NCBI GenBank assembly: GCA_027483645.1
Contig: JAIXUD010000020.1
Location: 1-64,000, forward strand
Direction of reading: 5' to 3'
Length of the DNA stretch: 64,000 bases
Origin: Sphingobacteriales bacterium
GTDB lineage: Bacteria > Bacteroidota > Bacteroidia > Chitinophagales > CAIOSU01
Positions within the stretch are counted from its first letter, which is position 1; each line of letters starts with the position of its first letter. Position numbers and translations under genes: made by a program. The notes under the pieces are model-generated. The model made no database searches, had not been told where the DNA came from, and saw nothing but the letters and a program-made list of their open reading frames with translations. Of the stretch, positions 24,334 to 33,297 are shown in pieces.

Positions 24334-25041
24334 ATGAAATTTGGCGTTGTAGTTTTCCCCGGCTCTAATTGCGACCGCGACACTGTGCATGTATTGCAGC
24401 ACGTAATGGGCTTCGAGACCCGCACTATTTTCCACAAAGAAACCAGCCTTGAGGGCTTTAAGCCCGGCGATTGCATTGTGCTGCCAGGCGGCTTTTCTTA
24501 TGGCGATTACCTGCGCAGCGGCGCTATCGCACGCTTCTCCCCAGTAATGGAGGCGGTAATTAAGTTTGCCAACGAGGGCGGCTACGTAATGGGTATCTGC
24601 AACGGTTTTCAAGTACTGTGCGAGGCGGGTTTGTTGCCAGGTGCTTTGTTGCGCAACCGTAACCAGCAGTTTATTTGCCAGAATATACATATGCGTACCG
24701 AAACCACTCATAGCGCAGTTACCAACGCGCTGGAAGTAGGCCAAGTATTACAAATACCGATAGCCCACGCCGAAGGCCGCTACTACGCTGATGCCGATAC
24801 GCTGGCTACCATACAGAAAAACGACCAAGTGCTGTTTCGCTACAGTGATGCGAATGGCCTAGTAAACGATAGCACCAACATCAACGGCGCTATTGATAAC
24901 ATTGCCGGTATTACCAACGCTACCCGCAACGTGTTCGGTATGATGCCGCACCCGGAGCGCGCCAGCGAAAGTGTATTGGGCAACACCGATGGCCGTGGCA
25001 TTTTCGAATCGTTGAAAGCCACTGTGCTGCAAGCGGTTTAA
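24334..25041 (+). CDS. purQ: Phosphoribosylformylglycinamidine synthase subunit PurQ
   Basis: Glutaminase subunit of the FGAR amidotransferase, step four of purine synthesis: it hydrolyses Gln and passes ammonia to PurL with Pur[10 protein letters not shown] at the N-terminus, [15 protein letters not shown], the nucleophile Cys89 in G-I-C-N-G-F-Q, and the His/Glu pair in M-P-H-P-E-R are all present. Length 235 is normal. PurL and PurS are not in this window. Start ATG at 24334, 6 bp after the preceding stop. Confidence 0.97.
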   Translation: MKFGVVVFPGSNCDRDTVHVLQHVMGFETRTIFHKETSLEGFKPGDCIVLPGGFSYGDYLRSGAIARFSPVMEAVIKFANEGGYVMGICNGFQVLCEAGLLPGALLRNRNQQFICQNIHMRTETTHSAVTNALEVGQVLQIPIAHAEGRYYADADTLATIQKNDQVLFRYSDANGLVNDSTNINGAIDNIAGITNATRNVFGMMPHPERASESVLGNTDGRGIFESLKATVLQAV

Positions 25042-25067
25042 TTTAATTTCATTACTTCAATAGTGTA

Positions 25068-27053
25068 ATGATGAAGTTGTTCCGCATATTTTTATTGGTA
25101 TTGGGCTCTTTGGCGTTCATAAATTGTAATGTGAATGCCCAAGATGACAATGAAATACTAGACCCTACCGATTGGTCGGTTGAGATCGAACAGACCGCCC
25201 CTGATGAGTACAAGCTTATCTTTAAATCAGTTATTGATAAGGACTGGTATATTTATAGCTCGTTTTTAGACCCCGCAGTGGGCCCAGTGCCAACAGCATT
25301 CTATTTTGACGACACTACCCAAACGCAATATGTTCTAGTAGGCGACCGAGAAGAAACTGCCACCAAAATAAGCGAGGGTTTTGATGATATTTGGGGAGCA
25401 GAGGTTAAGAAACTATACACTACTGCCATATTTACTCAAAAAGTAAAAGCAATAAACCCCAATGCTATCGTAAAAGGCGCATTTGAGTTTATGACCTGCA
25501 AGGAAGTGTGCCTGCCACCTGACTATGTGGAGTTTGAATTTGACTTGGGCAAAAAAACTGCCATGCTGGAAGGTGTGGTACTACCGCCCCCTACAGACAG
25601 TACAGATGCGAGCACATTCGGCGACCCCTTAGCGCAATGTGGTGAGAGCCAAAATGCGGAAGGATTGCTCACCATATTCTTCCTCGGTTTCTTGGGTGGC
25701 TTGGTAGCGCTGGTTACCCCATGTGTGTTCCCTATGATACCGCTTACGGTTACCTTTTTTACCAAAGGCGGAAAAAGTGGCAAAAAGGGCATTTTTGATG
25801 CCGTGTTTTATGGGTTTTGCATCGTGCTCATTTACTTTCTGTTCAGCGTGCCTTTCTTAGTATTCGATATTCCGCCGGATATACTCAATGCCTTTGCTAC
25901 CAACCCATGGGTAAACTTGGTTTTCTTTGTGGTGTTTGTGGTGTTTGCCATTTCCTTCTTTGGCTATTTCGAAATCACGCTACCGTCATCTATTGCCAAC
26001 CGTGCCGACAAAGCATCGGACCTTGGTGGATTGATTGGTATCTTCTTTATGGCTGTTACCTTGGTAATTGTATCGTTCTCATGCACAGGTCCTATTTTGG
26101 GCAGCTTGCTGGTAGGTGCCGCCACTAGCGATGGTGGCCAATATAACCTTGTGGCAGGTATGTTGGGCTTTGGCTTTGCTTTGGCTTTCCCGTTCGCACT
26201 TTTTGCCATGTTCCCAGGCTTTTTGGCCAAGTTACCGAAGTCGGGTGGCTGGTTGGGTACTGTGAAGCACGTGCTGGGTTTTGTGGAAGTGGCTTTTGCT
26301 ATCAAGTTCCTTTCTAATGCCGATTTGGTGTGGCAATTAGGATTTATCAAACGGGAGCTGTTCCTTATCCTGTGGATTTTAGTAGGTATCACCGCGGTGC
26401 TATATCTATTTGGATTAATACCGATGCCACACGAGCCCAAGCCCGAAAAAGTAGGCAATGGCAGAAAATTAACGGGAGCTCTGTTTTTGGCATTCACCAT
26501 CTACTTGGTACCTGGCCTATGGGGTACCAATTTGAAGCTATTGAGCGGTTTCCCTCCGCCGATGTTTTATAGCTGGATGGATCATAGCGACAACCACTTG
26601 GAAACCATAATGAATGATTATGATGCTGCCGTGGTTAGAGCAAAAGCAGAAGGCAAACCCCTATTGATTGATTTTACTGGCTGGGCCTGTGTAAACTGCC
26701 GTAAGATGGAAGAAACCGTATGGGTGGAACCGGAGATACGCAAGTTGATAGAGGAGAAGTACGTGTTGGTATCGTTGTATGTTGATGAAAAGGTAACACT
26801 ACCAGAGGCGGACCAATATGTTTCACCTACTACTGGCAGGAAAATACGTACCGTAGGCAACCTTTGGAGCGATATGCAGATACGAGAATTCAAGGCCAAC
26901 GCCCAGCCGTACTATGTGTTGATCAGTCCCGACCAGCAGTTGCTTTCTACGCCTATCGGTTCTACCGATACCGAAACTTATGAAGGTTATCTGCGCTGCG
27001 GCTTGAACGCATTCGAAAAGCATAAAAGCGCGTTAAGCGCTTCGGCCAAATAA
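25068..27053 (+). CDS. dsbD: Thiol:disulfide interchange protein DsbD
   Basis: DsbD passes electrons from cytoplasmic thioredoxin across the inner membrane to periplasmic thiol pathways and cytochrome c maturation. In order: signal peptide; an N-terminal alpha domain with C-K-E-V-C (about residues 145-149); an eight-helix membrane domain with the redox Cys pair in T-P-C-V-F-P-M-I-P and S-F-S-C-T-G-P; and a C-terminal thioredoxin-like gamma domain with W-A-C-V-N-C-R-K-M. Length 661 is typical of the Bacteroidota form. lhgO starts 1 bp after the stop. Confidence 0.95.
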   Translation: MMKLFRIFLLVLGSLAFINCNVNAQDDNEILDPTDWSVEIEQTAPDEYKLIFKSVIDKDWYIYSSFLDPAVGPVPTAFYFDDTTQTQYVLVGDREETATKISEGFDDIWGAEVKKLYTTAIFTQKVKAINPNAIVKGAFEFMTCKEVCLPPDYVEFEFDLGKKTAMLEGVVLPPPTDSTDASTFGDPLAQCGESQNAEGLLTIFFLGFLGGLVALVTPCVFPMIPLTVTFFTKGGKSGKKGIFDAVFYGFCIVLIYFLFSVPFLVFDIPPDILNAFATNPWVNLVFFVVFVVFAISFFGYFEITLPSSIANRADKASDLGGLIGIFFMAVTLVIVSFSCTGPILGSLLVGAATSDGGQYNLVAGMLGFGFALAFPFALFAMFPGFLAKLPKSGGWLGTVKHVLGFVEVAFAIKFLSNADLVWQLGFIKRELFLILWILVGITAVLYLFGLIPMPHEPKPEKVGNGRKLTGALFLAFTIYLVPGLWGTNLKLLSGFPPPMFYSWMDHSDNHLETIMNDYDAAVVRAKAEGKPLLIDFTGWACVNCRKMEETVWVEPEIRKLIEEKYVLVSLYVDEKVTLPEADQYVSPTTGRKIRTVGNLWSDMQIREFKANAQPYYVLISPDQQLLSTPIGSTDTETYEGYLRCGLNAFEKHKSALSASAK

Positions 27054-27054
27054 C

Positions 27055-28269
27055 ATGCCCACCATCACCATTATCGGCGGCGGCATTACGGGGCTGGCAA
27101 CGGCCTACCAGTTGCTGCGCCAACGGCCCCATTTGCAGGTAACCGTATTAGAAAAAGAAGCCGAGGTAGCTCAGCACCAAACGGGCCACAACAGCGGTGT
27201 AATCCACTCTGGTATTTATTATGCTCCCGGCAGCTTGAAGGCGCAGAATTGCATCAGGGGTTACCACCAACTTATTGAGTTTTGTGAGGAGCACCAGGTG
27301 CCATATGAGCTATGCGGTAAAATCATTGTAGCCACCACCGAAGCCGAGCTGCCCCGATTGCAAGCACTATATGAGCGCGGCCCGCAAAATGGCTTAGAAG
27401 GCATAAAATGGCTTACTGCAGCCGAGATTACCCAACATGAACCGCACGTAAAGGGTATTGCGGGCATACACGTGCCGCAAACGGGCATTGTGGACTATAA
27501 AACCGTTGCCAAAAAGCTGCAAGTATCCATTGAAAAAATGGGCGGGAAGGTGCTTACGGGGCAACAGGTAGTTAAAATACAATCTGTTGATAATCAACAA
27601 GTAATTTACACGACAAAACTACAAACCACCACTGATTTACTCATCAACTGCGCTGGCCTCTATTGCGACAAAATAGCCGCCATGGCGGGGCTACAACCCG
27701 AGGTGCAAATCATCCCTTTCCGTGGCGAATATTGGTTGGTAAAGCCTGATAAAGAGCACCTTATACGCCACTTGGTCTACCCTGTTCCCGACCCGGCATT
27801 CCCGTTCTTGGGGGTACACTTCACGCGCATGGTGGGCGGTGGGCTGGAAGCTGGCCCCAATGCAGTACTTGCTTTCAGGCGAGAAGGCTATACCCGCACC
27901 GCCTTCAAGGGCAGTGAGTTCTGGGAAACCCTACGCTGGCCCGGGCTGCGCAGCATAGTGGCCCGCTACTGGCGCACCGGCATGGGCGAAATGTACCGCT
28001 CGTGGAGCAAAGCCGCCTTTACCAAGGCATTACAAAAACTAGTACCCGATATCCGCGAAGACGACCTATTGCCAGGCGGTGCCGGCGTTCGTGCCCAAGC
28101 ATGCAGCAAGGATGGCAAACTGCTGGACGACTTCTACATACAAGAGCAGCCCTACGCCATCCACCTGCTCAATGCACCCTCGCCTGCGGCTACTTCTTGC
28201 CTTTCCATTGGGCAGACGCTAGCGGAGATGGCGATTGGGAAATTGGACCATAGCCTGCCCCGCATTTGA
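27055..28269 (+). CDS. lhgO: L-2-hydroxyglutarate oxidase LhgO
   Basis: FAD-dependent oxidoreductase of the DAO family that oxidises L-2-hydroxyglutarate to 2-oxoglutarate, a metabolite-repair step. The N-terminal dinucleotide fold I-I-G-G-G-I-T-G-L-A-T-A-Y and the segment H-Q-T-G-H-N-S-G-V-I-H-S-G-I-Y-Y are hallmarks of LhgO/YgaF. Further family marks are L-I-N-C-A-G-L-Y-C-D and P-F-R-G-E-Y-W, and the C-terminal G-G-A-G-V-R-A-Q. Length 404 is normal. Last gene of the plus-strand run; repeats follow. Confidence 0.93.
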   Translation: MPTITIIGGGITGLATAYQLLRQRPHLQVTVLEKEAEVAQHQTGHNSGVIHSGIYYAPGSLKAQNCIRGYHQLIEFCEEHQVPYELCGKIIVATTEAELPRLQALYERGPQNGLEGIKWLTAAEITQHEPHVKGIAGIHVPQTGIVDYKTVAKKLQVSIEKMGGKVLTGQQVVKIQSVDNQQVIYTTKLQTTTDLLINCAGLYCDKIAAMAGLQPEVQIIPFRGEYWLVKPDKEHLIRHLVYPVPDPAFPFLGVHFTRMVGGGLEAGPNAVLAFRREGYTRTAFKGSEFWETLRWPGLRSIVARYWRTGMGEMYRSWSKAAFTKALQKLVPDIREDDLLPGGAGVRAQACSKDGKLLDDFYIQEQPYAIHLLNAPSPAATSCLSIGQTLAEMAIGKLDHSLPRI

Positions 28270-28283
28270 GCGAGGGACAATAG

Positions 28284-28300
28284 ACGATGGACCATGGATG
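28284..28300. repeat. GACGATGGACCATGG-type repeat
   Basis: Short intergenic copy 15 bp after lhgO. It shares GACGATGGACC with 46833-46857 and, inverted, GGTCCATGG with 18364-18396. Confidence 0.5.
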
Positions 28301-28305
28301 CGGCT

Positions 28306-28344
28306 ACAACCCTCATGTAACCTCACTTCGTGGACGACAAAACC
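28306..28344 (+). repeat. CACTTCGTGGACGACAAAACC repeat, copy 1
   Basis: ACAACCCTCAT is followed by CACTTCGTGGACGACAAAACC. Copies 2 (28561-28599) and 3 (28681-28712) lie in the same orientation. Confidence 0.8.
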
Positions 28345-28357
28345 GGCGTTTCTATTT

Positions 28358-28399
28358 GTCTGAATCAGAATTGCCAGAATTTAAGAATTAGAGAATTCA
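28358..28399. repeat. GTCTGAATCAGAATT repeat, copy 2
   Basis: Matches 18286-18327 over the first 15 bases, followed by similar AGAATT words. Confidence 0.65.
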
Positions 28400-28560
28400 T
28401 TTCGAGGAAAGTATTCAGAAACACCCTGAACTCGTCCTTGTCTTTTTGACGAGGATGAAACGGACATTGCGTCTCCAGACGCCCACATAATGTAAGAACT
28501 TTAAAGCGTTGCATCCGTTGCGGATATTTTCTTTGCTTTCGTTGCGGTTAAAACCGACCC

Positions 28561-28599
28561 ACAACCCTCATCAAACCCCACTTCGTGGACGACAAAACC
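28561..28599 (+). repeat. CACTTCGTGGACGACAAAACC repeat, copy 2
   Basis: Matches copy 1 over 39 bp with about four differences. The interval 28270-28690 is made mostly of such repeats plus a GACGAGGATGAAACGGACATTGCGTCTCCAGACGC-like segment at 28449-28483; it holds no gene. Confidence 0.8.
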
Positions 28600-28633
28600 A
28601 TATTTAAATGACGGGGTTGGGCATCGGGCAAAA

Positions 28634-28668
28634 ACCAATCAACAAATCAACTGATTAACCAATCAACC
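28634..28668 (-). repeat. GGTTGATTGGTTAATT repeat, third copy
   Basis: The plus strand has ACCAATCAACAAATCAACTGATTAACC, the same family as the arms around the S23 gene (19459-19963), here without a gene between arms. Confidence 0.7.
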
Positions 28669-28680
28669 AACCCAAAACCC

Positions 28681-28712
28681 AAATCAAACCTCACTTCGTG
28701 GACGACAAAACC
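28681..28712 (+). repeat. CACTTCGTGGACGACAAAACC repeat, copy 3 (inside a gene end)
   Basis: Same core as copies 1 and 2. The minus-strand membrane-protein gene ends inside it. Confidence 0.8.
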
Positions 28713-29356
28713 CCTTTCCTTTCCGCCACCAAAGAGCAGGCAAAAAACAGCAAGAACGATAGGTTAAAAGCTGCCGGCATCAACACGTTGCCAACTGGCG
28801 GTATCAACAAATAGCTTATGGCGATAACGACGTAGAATGTACCCGGGTTGGCAAAGGCAATCCACTTGGGGTAAAGTGTTGGTTTCTTAATAACGATATA
28901 CATAAATATACCCGCCACCGCCAAGCCACCCACCGCCAGTGCCGCGCCTACGGGCTCGGAGAGGAGGCGCATATGCTCCATCAAACCTGCGTCGGCCGTA
29001 CCTTGCGTAACCAGCGTATGTATAAACGCTACCATGCCATGGTAAGCCACCCCAGGGTAACCTACAAACAGTGCCCCCATAACAACGGCCCACGGCATCC
29101 AACCACCTGCTGGCTTTATGCAACGGTAGATGTGAAACAACCCTAACATCTCCAAGGGTATAAACAGGATGCCGAGATAATGGCCAACGATAATGCGGTT
29201 GGTACTGATTTCCTTTAAAAATTGGTAGTCGCCCGTTTCGTAGCCGCCATTGGGGCTGTAGAGCAGCAGCAAATCGGCCACGGCACCCAACAGGGCGGCG
29301 GCTATAGCTACTTTCGCCGCGAGGCGCGGATAATCGGTGGTGGTAGAAGTGGCCAT
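28691..29356 (-). CDS. Polytopic membrane protein of unknown function
   Basis: 221 residues with six to seven hydrophobic segments. The N-terminus, with A-A-A-L-L-G-A-V-A-D-L-L-L-L-Y-S-P, and the Y-P-G-V-A-Y-H-G loop are distinctive, but I cannot assign a family with confidence; DUF6796 is one possibility. Its last seven residues (G-V-L-S-S-T-K) and the stop codon are encoded by a dispersed repeat, so the native C-terminus may have been replaced. It is divergent from the symporter gene. Confidence 0.75.
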   Translation of the reverse strand: MATSTTTDYPRLAAKVAIAAALLGAVADLLLLYSPNGGYETGDYQFLKEISTNRIIVGHYLGILFIPLEMLGLFHIYRCIKPAGGWMPWAVVMGALFVGYPGVAYHGMVAFIHTLVTQGTADAGLMEHMRLLSEPVGAALAVGGLAVAGIFMYIVIKKPTLYPKWIAFANPGTFYVVIAISYLLIPPVGNVLMPAAFNLSFLLFFACSLVAERKGVLSSTK

Positions 29357-29462
29357 AAGCGTGGTTTTGGCTTTAATAGTATTGTATCCAGCGTCAACTG
29401 TTAATATCTGCTTAAAGATGATAAATATTAAGCGTTAATTTTAGCGCAAATCCCGCCATTCC

Positions 29463-31298
29463 ATGCTCGAACTACTCGATTGGATTATCATTGCCGCCTT
29501 CCTTCTGGTCTCCTTAGCTATTGGCCTTTACTATCGTAAACGCGCTGAAGGGGGCATGACGGACTTCTTTCTAGGTGGCCGAAACCTACCTTGGTACATC
29601 GCTGGCTTAAGTATGGTAGCCACTACTTTTGCTGCCGATACCCCATTGGCTGTTACAGGCCTAGTAGCCAAAAACGGCATTAGCGGCAACTGGATTTGGT
29701 GGAATATGTTGGCAGGTGGTATGCTTACTACCTTCTTCTTCGCTAGGCTTTGGCGGCGCTCGGGGGTTATTACCGAAGTAGAACTAATTGAACTGCGCTA
29801 CAGCGGCAAAGAAGCCGCCTTTTTGCGAGGTTTGAAGGCCGTATACCTCGGCCTGTTTATGAATGTGCTGGTCATCGGTTGGGTAAATGTAGCCCTCAAG
29901 AGCATACTCATAGGTATGTTCGGCATTAGCGAAGCAGAGGTGCTCTGGTATGTTGGCGGCGCCATGGTATTGGCGGCTGGCTACACTGCCATATCGGGTC
30001 TTTGGGGCGTGGCCGTAACCGATGTGGTACAGTTCGTAATAGCCATGACGGGGTGTATTGTATTGGCCTTTGTGGTAGTCAACTCCGAGGAGATAGGCGG
30101 CATCAGTGGCTTGCAAGAAAAACTTGCCGACAAGCCGTGGGCATTTGAGTTCTTCCCCTCCATCGGCAGCTCAGCTACCGATGTTGGCGCTACGCTTACC
30201 ATCAGCGTTGGGGCATTCCTAGCGTTTATCGGCGTGCAATGGTGGAGCAGTTGGTACCCCGGTGCCGAGCCAGGTGGCGGTGGCTACGTGGCTCAGCGCA
30301 TGATGAGTGCCAAAAGTGAGAATGATGCCCTATATGCCACCCTCTTGTTTCAAGTAGCACACTATGCGCTGCGCCCTTGGCCATGGATACTGGTAGGCCT
30401 GTGCACACTGGTACTTTACCCAGGTTTAGAAAACCCAGGCATGGGCTACATATATGCTATGAACGAGTTTCTGCCCGTAGGGTTAAAGGGGTTGCTAGTT
30501 GTAGCTTTCTTGGCAGCATATATGAGCACGATATCTACCCAGCTCAATTGGGGAGCAGGGTATTTGGTGAATGACTTGTACAAGCGTTTTAGCGAAGGGA
30601 AAGAAACCCAAAACGATGCTGATGGCCAACGCAGCGGCAACGCCAAGATATTGGATGACAACCTTAAAAAATCGAAGACTAAAAAAAGCGATCGCGAGCT
30701 GGTAATCGCTTCCCGTTTGGCAACCTTGTTACTTTGCGTACTAGGCATAGCGGTTACACCATATATTACCAGTATTGAAGGTACTTGGCAGTTTATTATG
30801 GAATGCGGTGCCGGTTTGGGCTTGGTATTGATTTTGCGCTGGTATTGGTGGCGCATTAATGCTTGGAGCGAGATTGCTGCAACACTGGCACCCTTTGTAG
30901 GCTTTGCCATCAGCCGTTTTTTATTGCCCGAGTTATGGCCAGCAGTAAATTGGGCGTTCCCGAACGGTTTCTTCTTTACCGTAGGTTTTACCACGGTAAC
31001 CTGGCTAATTGTTACTTTCCTTACCCAACCCACCAACTACTCCACGCTCCAAAACTTTTACAATAAAGTACAGCCCGGCGGTTGGTGGAAACCTATCAGC
31101 GCCACGCAACCCGAAGGCTTTAAGCCTGGCTACTTAGCCTTGTGTTGGCTATCGAGCATCACCTTTACCTACAGCATGCTTTTCGGAAGCGGTAAGCTCA
31201 TTTTCGGTGATTATACTGCCGCAGGTATTTGGTTTGCAGTCGGGCTTGTAGGCCTGGTACTACTGCGTTTCGGAATGGGGAAGACGAAGGTATTGTAA
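29463..31298 (+). CDS. Sodium:solute symporter family (SSF) transporter
   Basis: A 611-residue inner-membrane transporter with about 13-14 hydrophobic segments. It begins with an outside N-terminus and L-D-W-I-I-I-A-A-F. F-F-L-G-G-R-N-L-P-W-Y-I-A-G-L-S-M-V-A-T-T-F-A-A-D-T-P is the conserved SSF region around the first sodium site, and A-A-Y-M-S-T-I-S-T-Q-L-N-W-G-A lies near the second. A charged cytoplasmic loop (about residues 380-410, rich in Lys, Asp and Asn) is longer than usual. The solute is not identifiable; relatives carry sugars, amino acids or acetate-like compounds. It converges with alkB. Confidence 0.92.
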   Translation: MLELLDWIIIAAFLLVSLAIGLYYRKRAEGGMTDFFLGGRNLPWYIAGLSMVATTFAADTPLAVTGLVAKNGISGNWIWWNMLAGGMLTTFFFARLWRRSGVITEVELIELRYSGKEAAFLRGLKAVYLGLFMNVLVIGWVNVALKSILIGMFGISEAEVLWYVGGAMVLAAGYTAISGLWGVAVTDVVQFVIAMTGCIVLAFVVVNSEEIGGISGLQEKLADKPWAFEFFPSIGSSATDVGATLTISVGAFLAFIGVQWWSSWYPGAEPGGGGYVAQRMMSAKSENDALYATLLFQVAHYALRPWPWILVGLCTLVLYPGLENPGMGYIYAMNEFLPVGLKGLLVVAFLAAYMSTISTQLNWGAGYLVNDLYKRFSEGKETQNDADGQRSGNAKILDDNLKKSKTKKSDRELVIASRLATLLLCVLGIAVTPYITSIEGTWQFIMECGAGLGLVLILRWYWWRINAWSEIAATLAPFVGFAISRFLLPELWPAVNWAFPNGFFFTVGFTTVTWLIVTFLTQPTNYSTLQNFYNKVQPGGWWKPISATQPEGFKPGYLALCWLSSITFTYSMLFGSGKLIFGDYTAAGIWFAVGLVGLVLLRFGMGKTKVL

Positions 31299-31306
31299 GC
31301 TACATA

Positions 31307-32416
31307 TTATGCTGTCACCATCCCAAACTCCTCTTTAATTTTTGGGTGTGCACCTTTTTCAATTTTGGCAATCTTAGGGTGCATATAGTTAAACCATAAT
31401 GGCGGGAAAAACGATAGCACAATGGCTGCAGGGTAACCGATGGGCAACTGAGGGCTATCCTCAAAGTGGCGCAGCACTTGGTATTTGCGGCCAGCTAGGT
31501 AGTGGTGGTCGCTGTGGCGGGTAAGGTCGTAAAGCATAATGCGGCCGAAGGTATGGTCGCTGTTCCAGCTATGCCAAGGCATGCATTTCTCGAACCGCCC
31601 GGGCGCAATCTCTTGCCTACGCAAGCCGTAGTGCTCAATATAGTTTACCGACTCAAGCAGGAAGTACCCACCAGCGGCAGCAGCAATAAAAGCGGCCACG
31701 CCCAACCAACCGAAAAACCAATAAACCGTTGCCACAGCAGCTATTTCGTAAATATGAAAGCGTACCATCTCATTTTTTAAGCTAAATAGCCATTGACCGG
31801 CTTTACGCAAGCGGTCAAACTCAAGTTTCCAAGCACCTATGTAGGATCCTACAATAGAGCGTGGTATAAAGAAATAAATAGGTTCGCCGTAGCGTGCCGA
31901 AGCAGGATCAAGGTCGGTAGCCACATTTTTATGGTGGCCACGGTTGTGCTCGATGAAGAAGTGCATGTACAGGCTGCTCAGCAACAAGGCTTTCGCCATC
32001 CACTGCTCATACCATTTGCGGCGGTGGCCCAGCTCGTGCGCCACATTGATGCCCAAGATGCCACAACACATGCCAGCACTTGTTATCATGCCTACCATTT
32101 CATAAGTTTCAAGGCCGCCGCCAGTAACCCTAAACAGCATATAGATAATTATGCCCCACTGTATAGGCACATTGATATACAGCATAGCATCAAATAGCCA
32201 CTTGCTTTTGGCGGTTTCCTCTTCTTCTTTGCTGAAATTTTTATCAGTACCCGTAAAGTAAAACTCTAGGATGGGTATAAAAACGAACATGATAAATGGC
32301 GTAAGAAAAGAAAGGATACCGCCTATGTAAATGGCACAAATAGCTGATAAAGGGGCCAAATAGCCGATGGCATATTTCAAATCTTGCCAATGAACGGAGG
32401 ATGTGTAGGTACCCAT
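31307..32416 (-). CDS. alkB: Alkane 1-monooxygenase AlkB
   Basis: Membrane di-iron hydroxylase that inserts oxygen at the terminal carbon of n-alkanes, taking electrons from rubredoxin. All histidine boxes are visible: H-E-L-G-H-R, E-H-N-R-G-H-H and L-T-R-H-S-D-H-H, plus the AlkB-specific N-Y-I-E-H-Y-G-L-R-R. Six hydrophobic segments fit the family. Length 369 is normal. No rubredoxin or rubredoxin reductase is adjacent, so electron partners must be elsewhere. It is divergent from a TetR regulator, with an operator placed over its -33 region, so it is probably repressed without inducer. Confidence 0.95.
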   Translation of the reverse strand: MGTYTSSVHWQDLKYAIGYLAPLSAICAIYIGGILSFLTPFIMFVFIPILEFYFTGTDKNFSKEEEETAKSKWLFDAMLYINVPIQWGIIIYMLFRVTGGGLETYEMVGMITSAGMCCGILGINVAHELGHRRKWYEQWMAKALLLSSLYMHFFIEHNRGHHKNVATDLDPASARYGEPIYFFIPRSIVGSYIGAWKLEFDRLRKAGQWLFSLKNEMVRFHIYEIAAVATVYWFFGWLGVAAFIAAAAGGYFLLESVNYIEHYGLRRQEIAPGRFEKCMPWHSWNSDHTFGRIMLYDLTRHSDHHYLAGRKYQVLRHFEDSPQLPIGYPAAIVLSFFPPLWFNYMHPKIAKIEKGAHPKIKEEFGMVTA

Positions 32417-32433
32417 AGCGCAGTAGTTTAAAC

Positions 32434-32464
32434 CAAACTTAGCAAATTATTTTCAAAAAGTAAA
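32434..32464 (-). promoter_or_regulatory. Promoter of alkB
   Basis: The minus strand has TTTA (plus 32461-32464), exactly 19 bp, then TAAGTTTG (plus 32441-32434). This fits the Bacteroidota TTTG-N19-TAnnTTTG consensus at 11 of 12 fixed or spaced positions. It lies 18 bp before the alkB ATG. Confidence 0.7.
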
Positions 32465-32487
32465 CTATAAACGTGAAAATAGTTTAC
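32460..32487. promoter_or_regulatory. Operator between alkB and the TetR-family gene
   Basis: GTAAACTAT (32460-32468) and ATAGTTTAC (32479-32487) form a perfect 9-bp inverted repeat with a 10-bp spacer. The left arm covers the alkB -33 box. Size and place suit a TetR dimer pair blocking alkB transcription. Confidence 0.75.
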
Positions 32488-32505
32488 AACAAATGTCAAT
32501 TTCCA

Positions 32506-32536
32506 GTTGCGGGTTACGCGTAACGGGTTAAATTTG
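32506..32536 (+). promoter_or_regulatory. Promoter of the TetR-family gene
   Basis: GTTG (32506-32509), 19 bp, then TAAATTTG (32529-32536): a full TAnnTTTG match with 3 of 4 at -33. The spacer holds a perfect 12-bp palindrome, GTTACGCGTAAC (32513-32524). The words resemble the CTCGTAAC intergenic repeat at 18329. Confidence 0.6.
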
Positions 32537-32556
32537 CACTACAACTTAGATAAGCC

Positions 32557-33219
32557 GTGGGCAGGAAGCCAGTAACAAAAGAACGTAGGGAAGACCCGCA
32601 GCAAAAGGAGGCGTGGGCTAGGATACTGTTGCCTATCTACATAAAAAACGGGCTGCAAAAATTCTCGATGGATGAGGTGGCGCAACAGTTGAACATTAGC
32701 AAAGCTACCCTGTACAAGCACTTCCGCAGCCGAGAGGAAATTATTGAAACGGCATTGATAGTGAAGCTTAACGATATTGGCTCCTTTAAGGAAATGCTGT
32801 TTGATGAAAGCCAACCATATCTTGACCGTTACTTCAATTCCATCCACTTATTTTTTGCAGAGATATCGGGCATCTCCACCGAGTTTTTGTTCGATTTAAA
32901 GAAGCTATACCCCGAAATTTGGAAACGGGTTGAGTTCTTCAGGGAATACGCGGCCACCATGCTCAAGGCATTTTATCAAAAAGGCATTGAGTCTGCCATA
33001 TTTAATGATGTCGACCCGGCGATACTGGTACTGAACGATAAAATGTTTTTCGATGCTATATCCGACCCTGACTTCTTGATACAAAACGGATTAAGCCTTC
33101 AAAAAGCCTTTAGAGACTACTTTACACTGCGCACCCAAGGGCTTTTTAAGCTCGATGTGCCCGATTTAGGAATAAAAATCGATGATTTTATAGGTGGCGT
33201 AACGATTCCGAAAGAATAG
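32557..33219 (+). CDS. TetR/AcrR family transcriptional regulator
   Basis: 220 residues. The N-terminal helix-turn-helix has G-L-Q-K-F-S-M-D-E-V-A-Q-Q-L-N-I-S-K-A-T-L-Y-K-H-F (about residues 32-56), the standard TetR DNA-binding module. The remainder is a helical ligand/dimer domain. The start is GTG at 32557, supported by a promoter box 20 bp upstream. Divergence from alkB and the shared operator suggest it controls alkane oxidation, probably sensing an alkane, alcohol or fatty acid; the ligand is inferred, not seen. Confidence 0.9.
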   Translation: MGRKPVTKERREDPQQKEAWARILLPIYIKNGLQKFSMDEVAQQLNISKATLYKHFRSREEIIETALIVKLNDIGSFKEMLFDESQPYLDRYFNSIHLFFAEISGISTEFLFDLKKLYPEIWKRVEFFREYAATMLKAFYQKGIESAIFNDVDPAILVLNDKMFFDAISDPDFLIQNGLSLQKAFRDYFTLRTQGLFKLDVPDLGIKIDDFIGGVTIPKE

Positions 33220-33297
33220 ACTTAATTTTAAAGCATTAACAACAATCACCCATTCAATACTTGTATTAAGTTCTCCCCAAAAATCACCTCGGGAATA

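Noticed and set aside
28306-28712. Direct repeats as a CRISPR array
   Set aside because: Spacing is unequal (about 215 and 80 bp), only three copies, and no cas genes.
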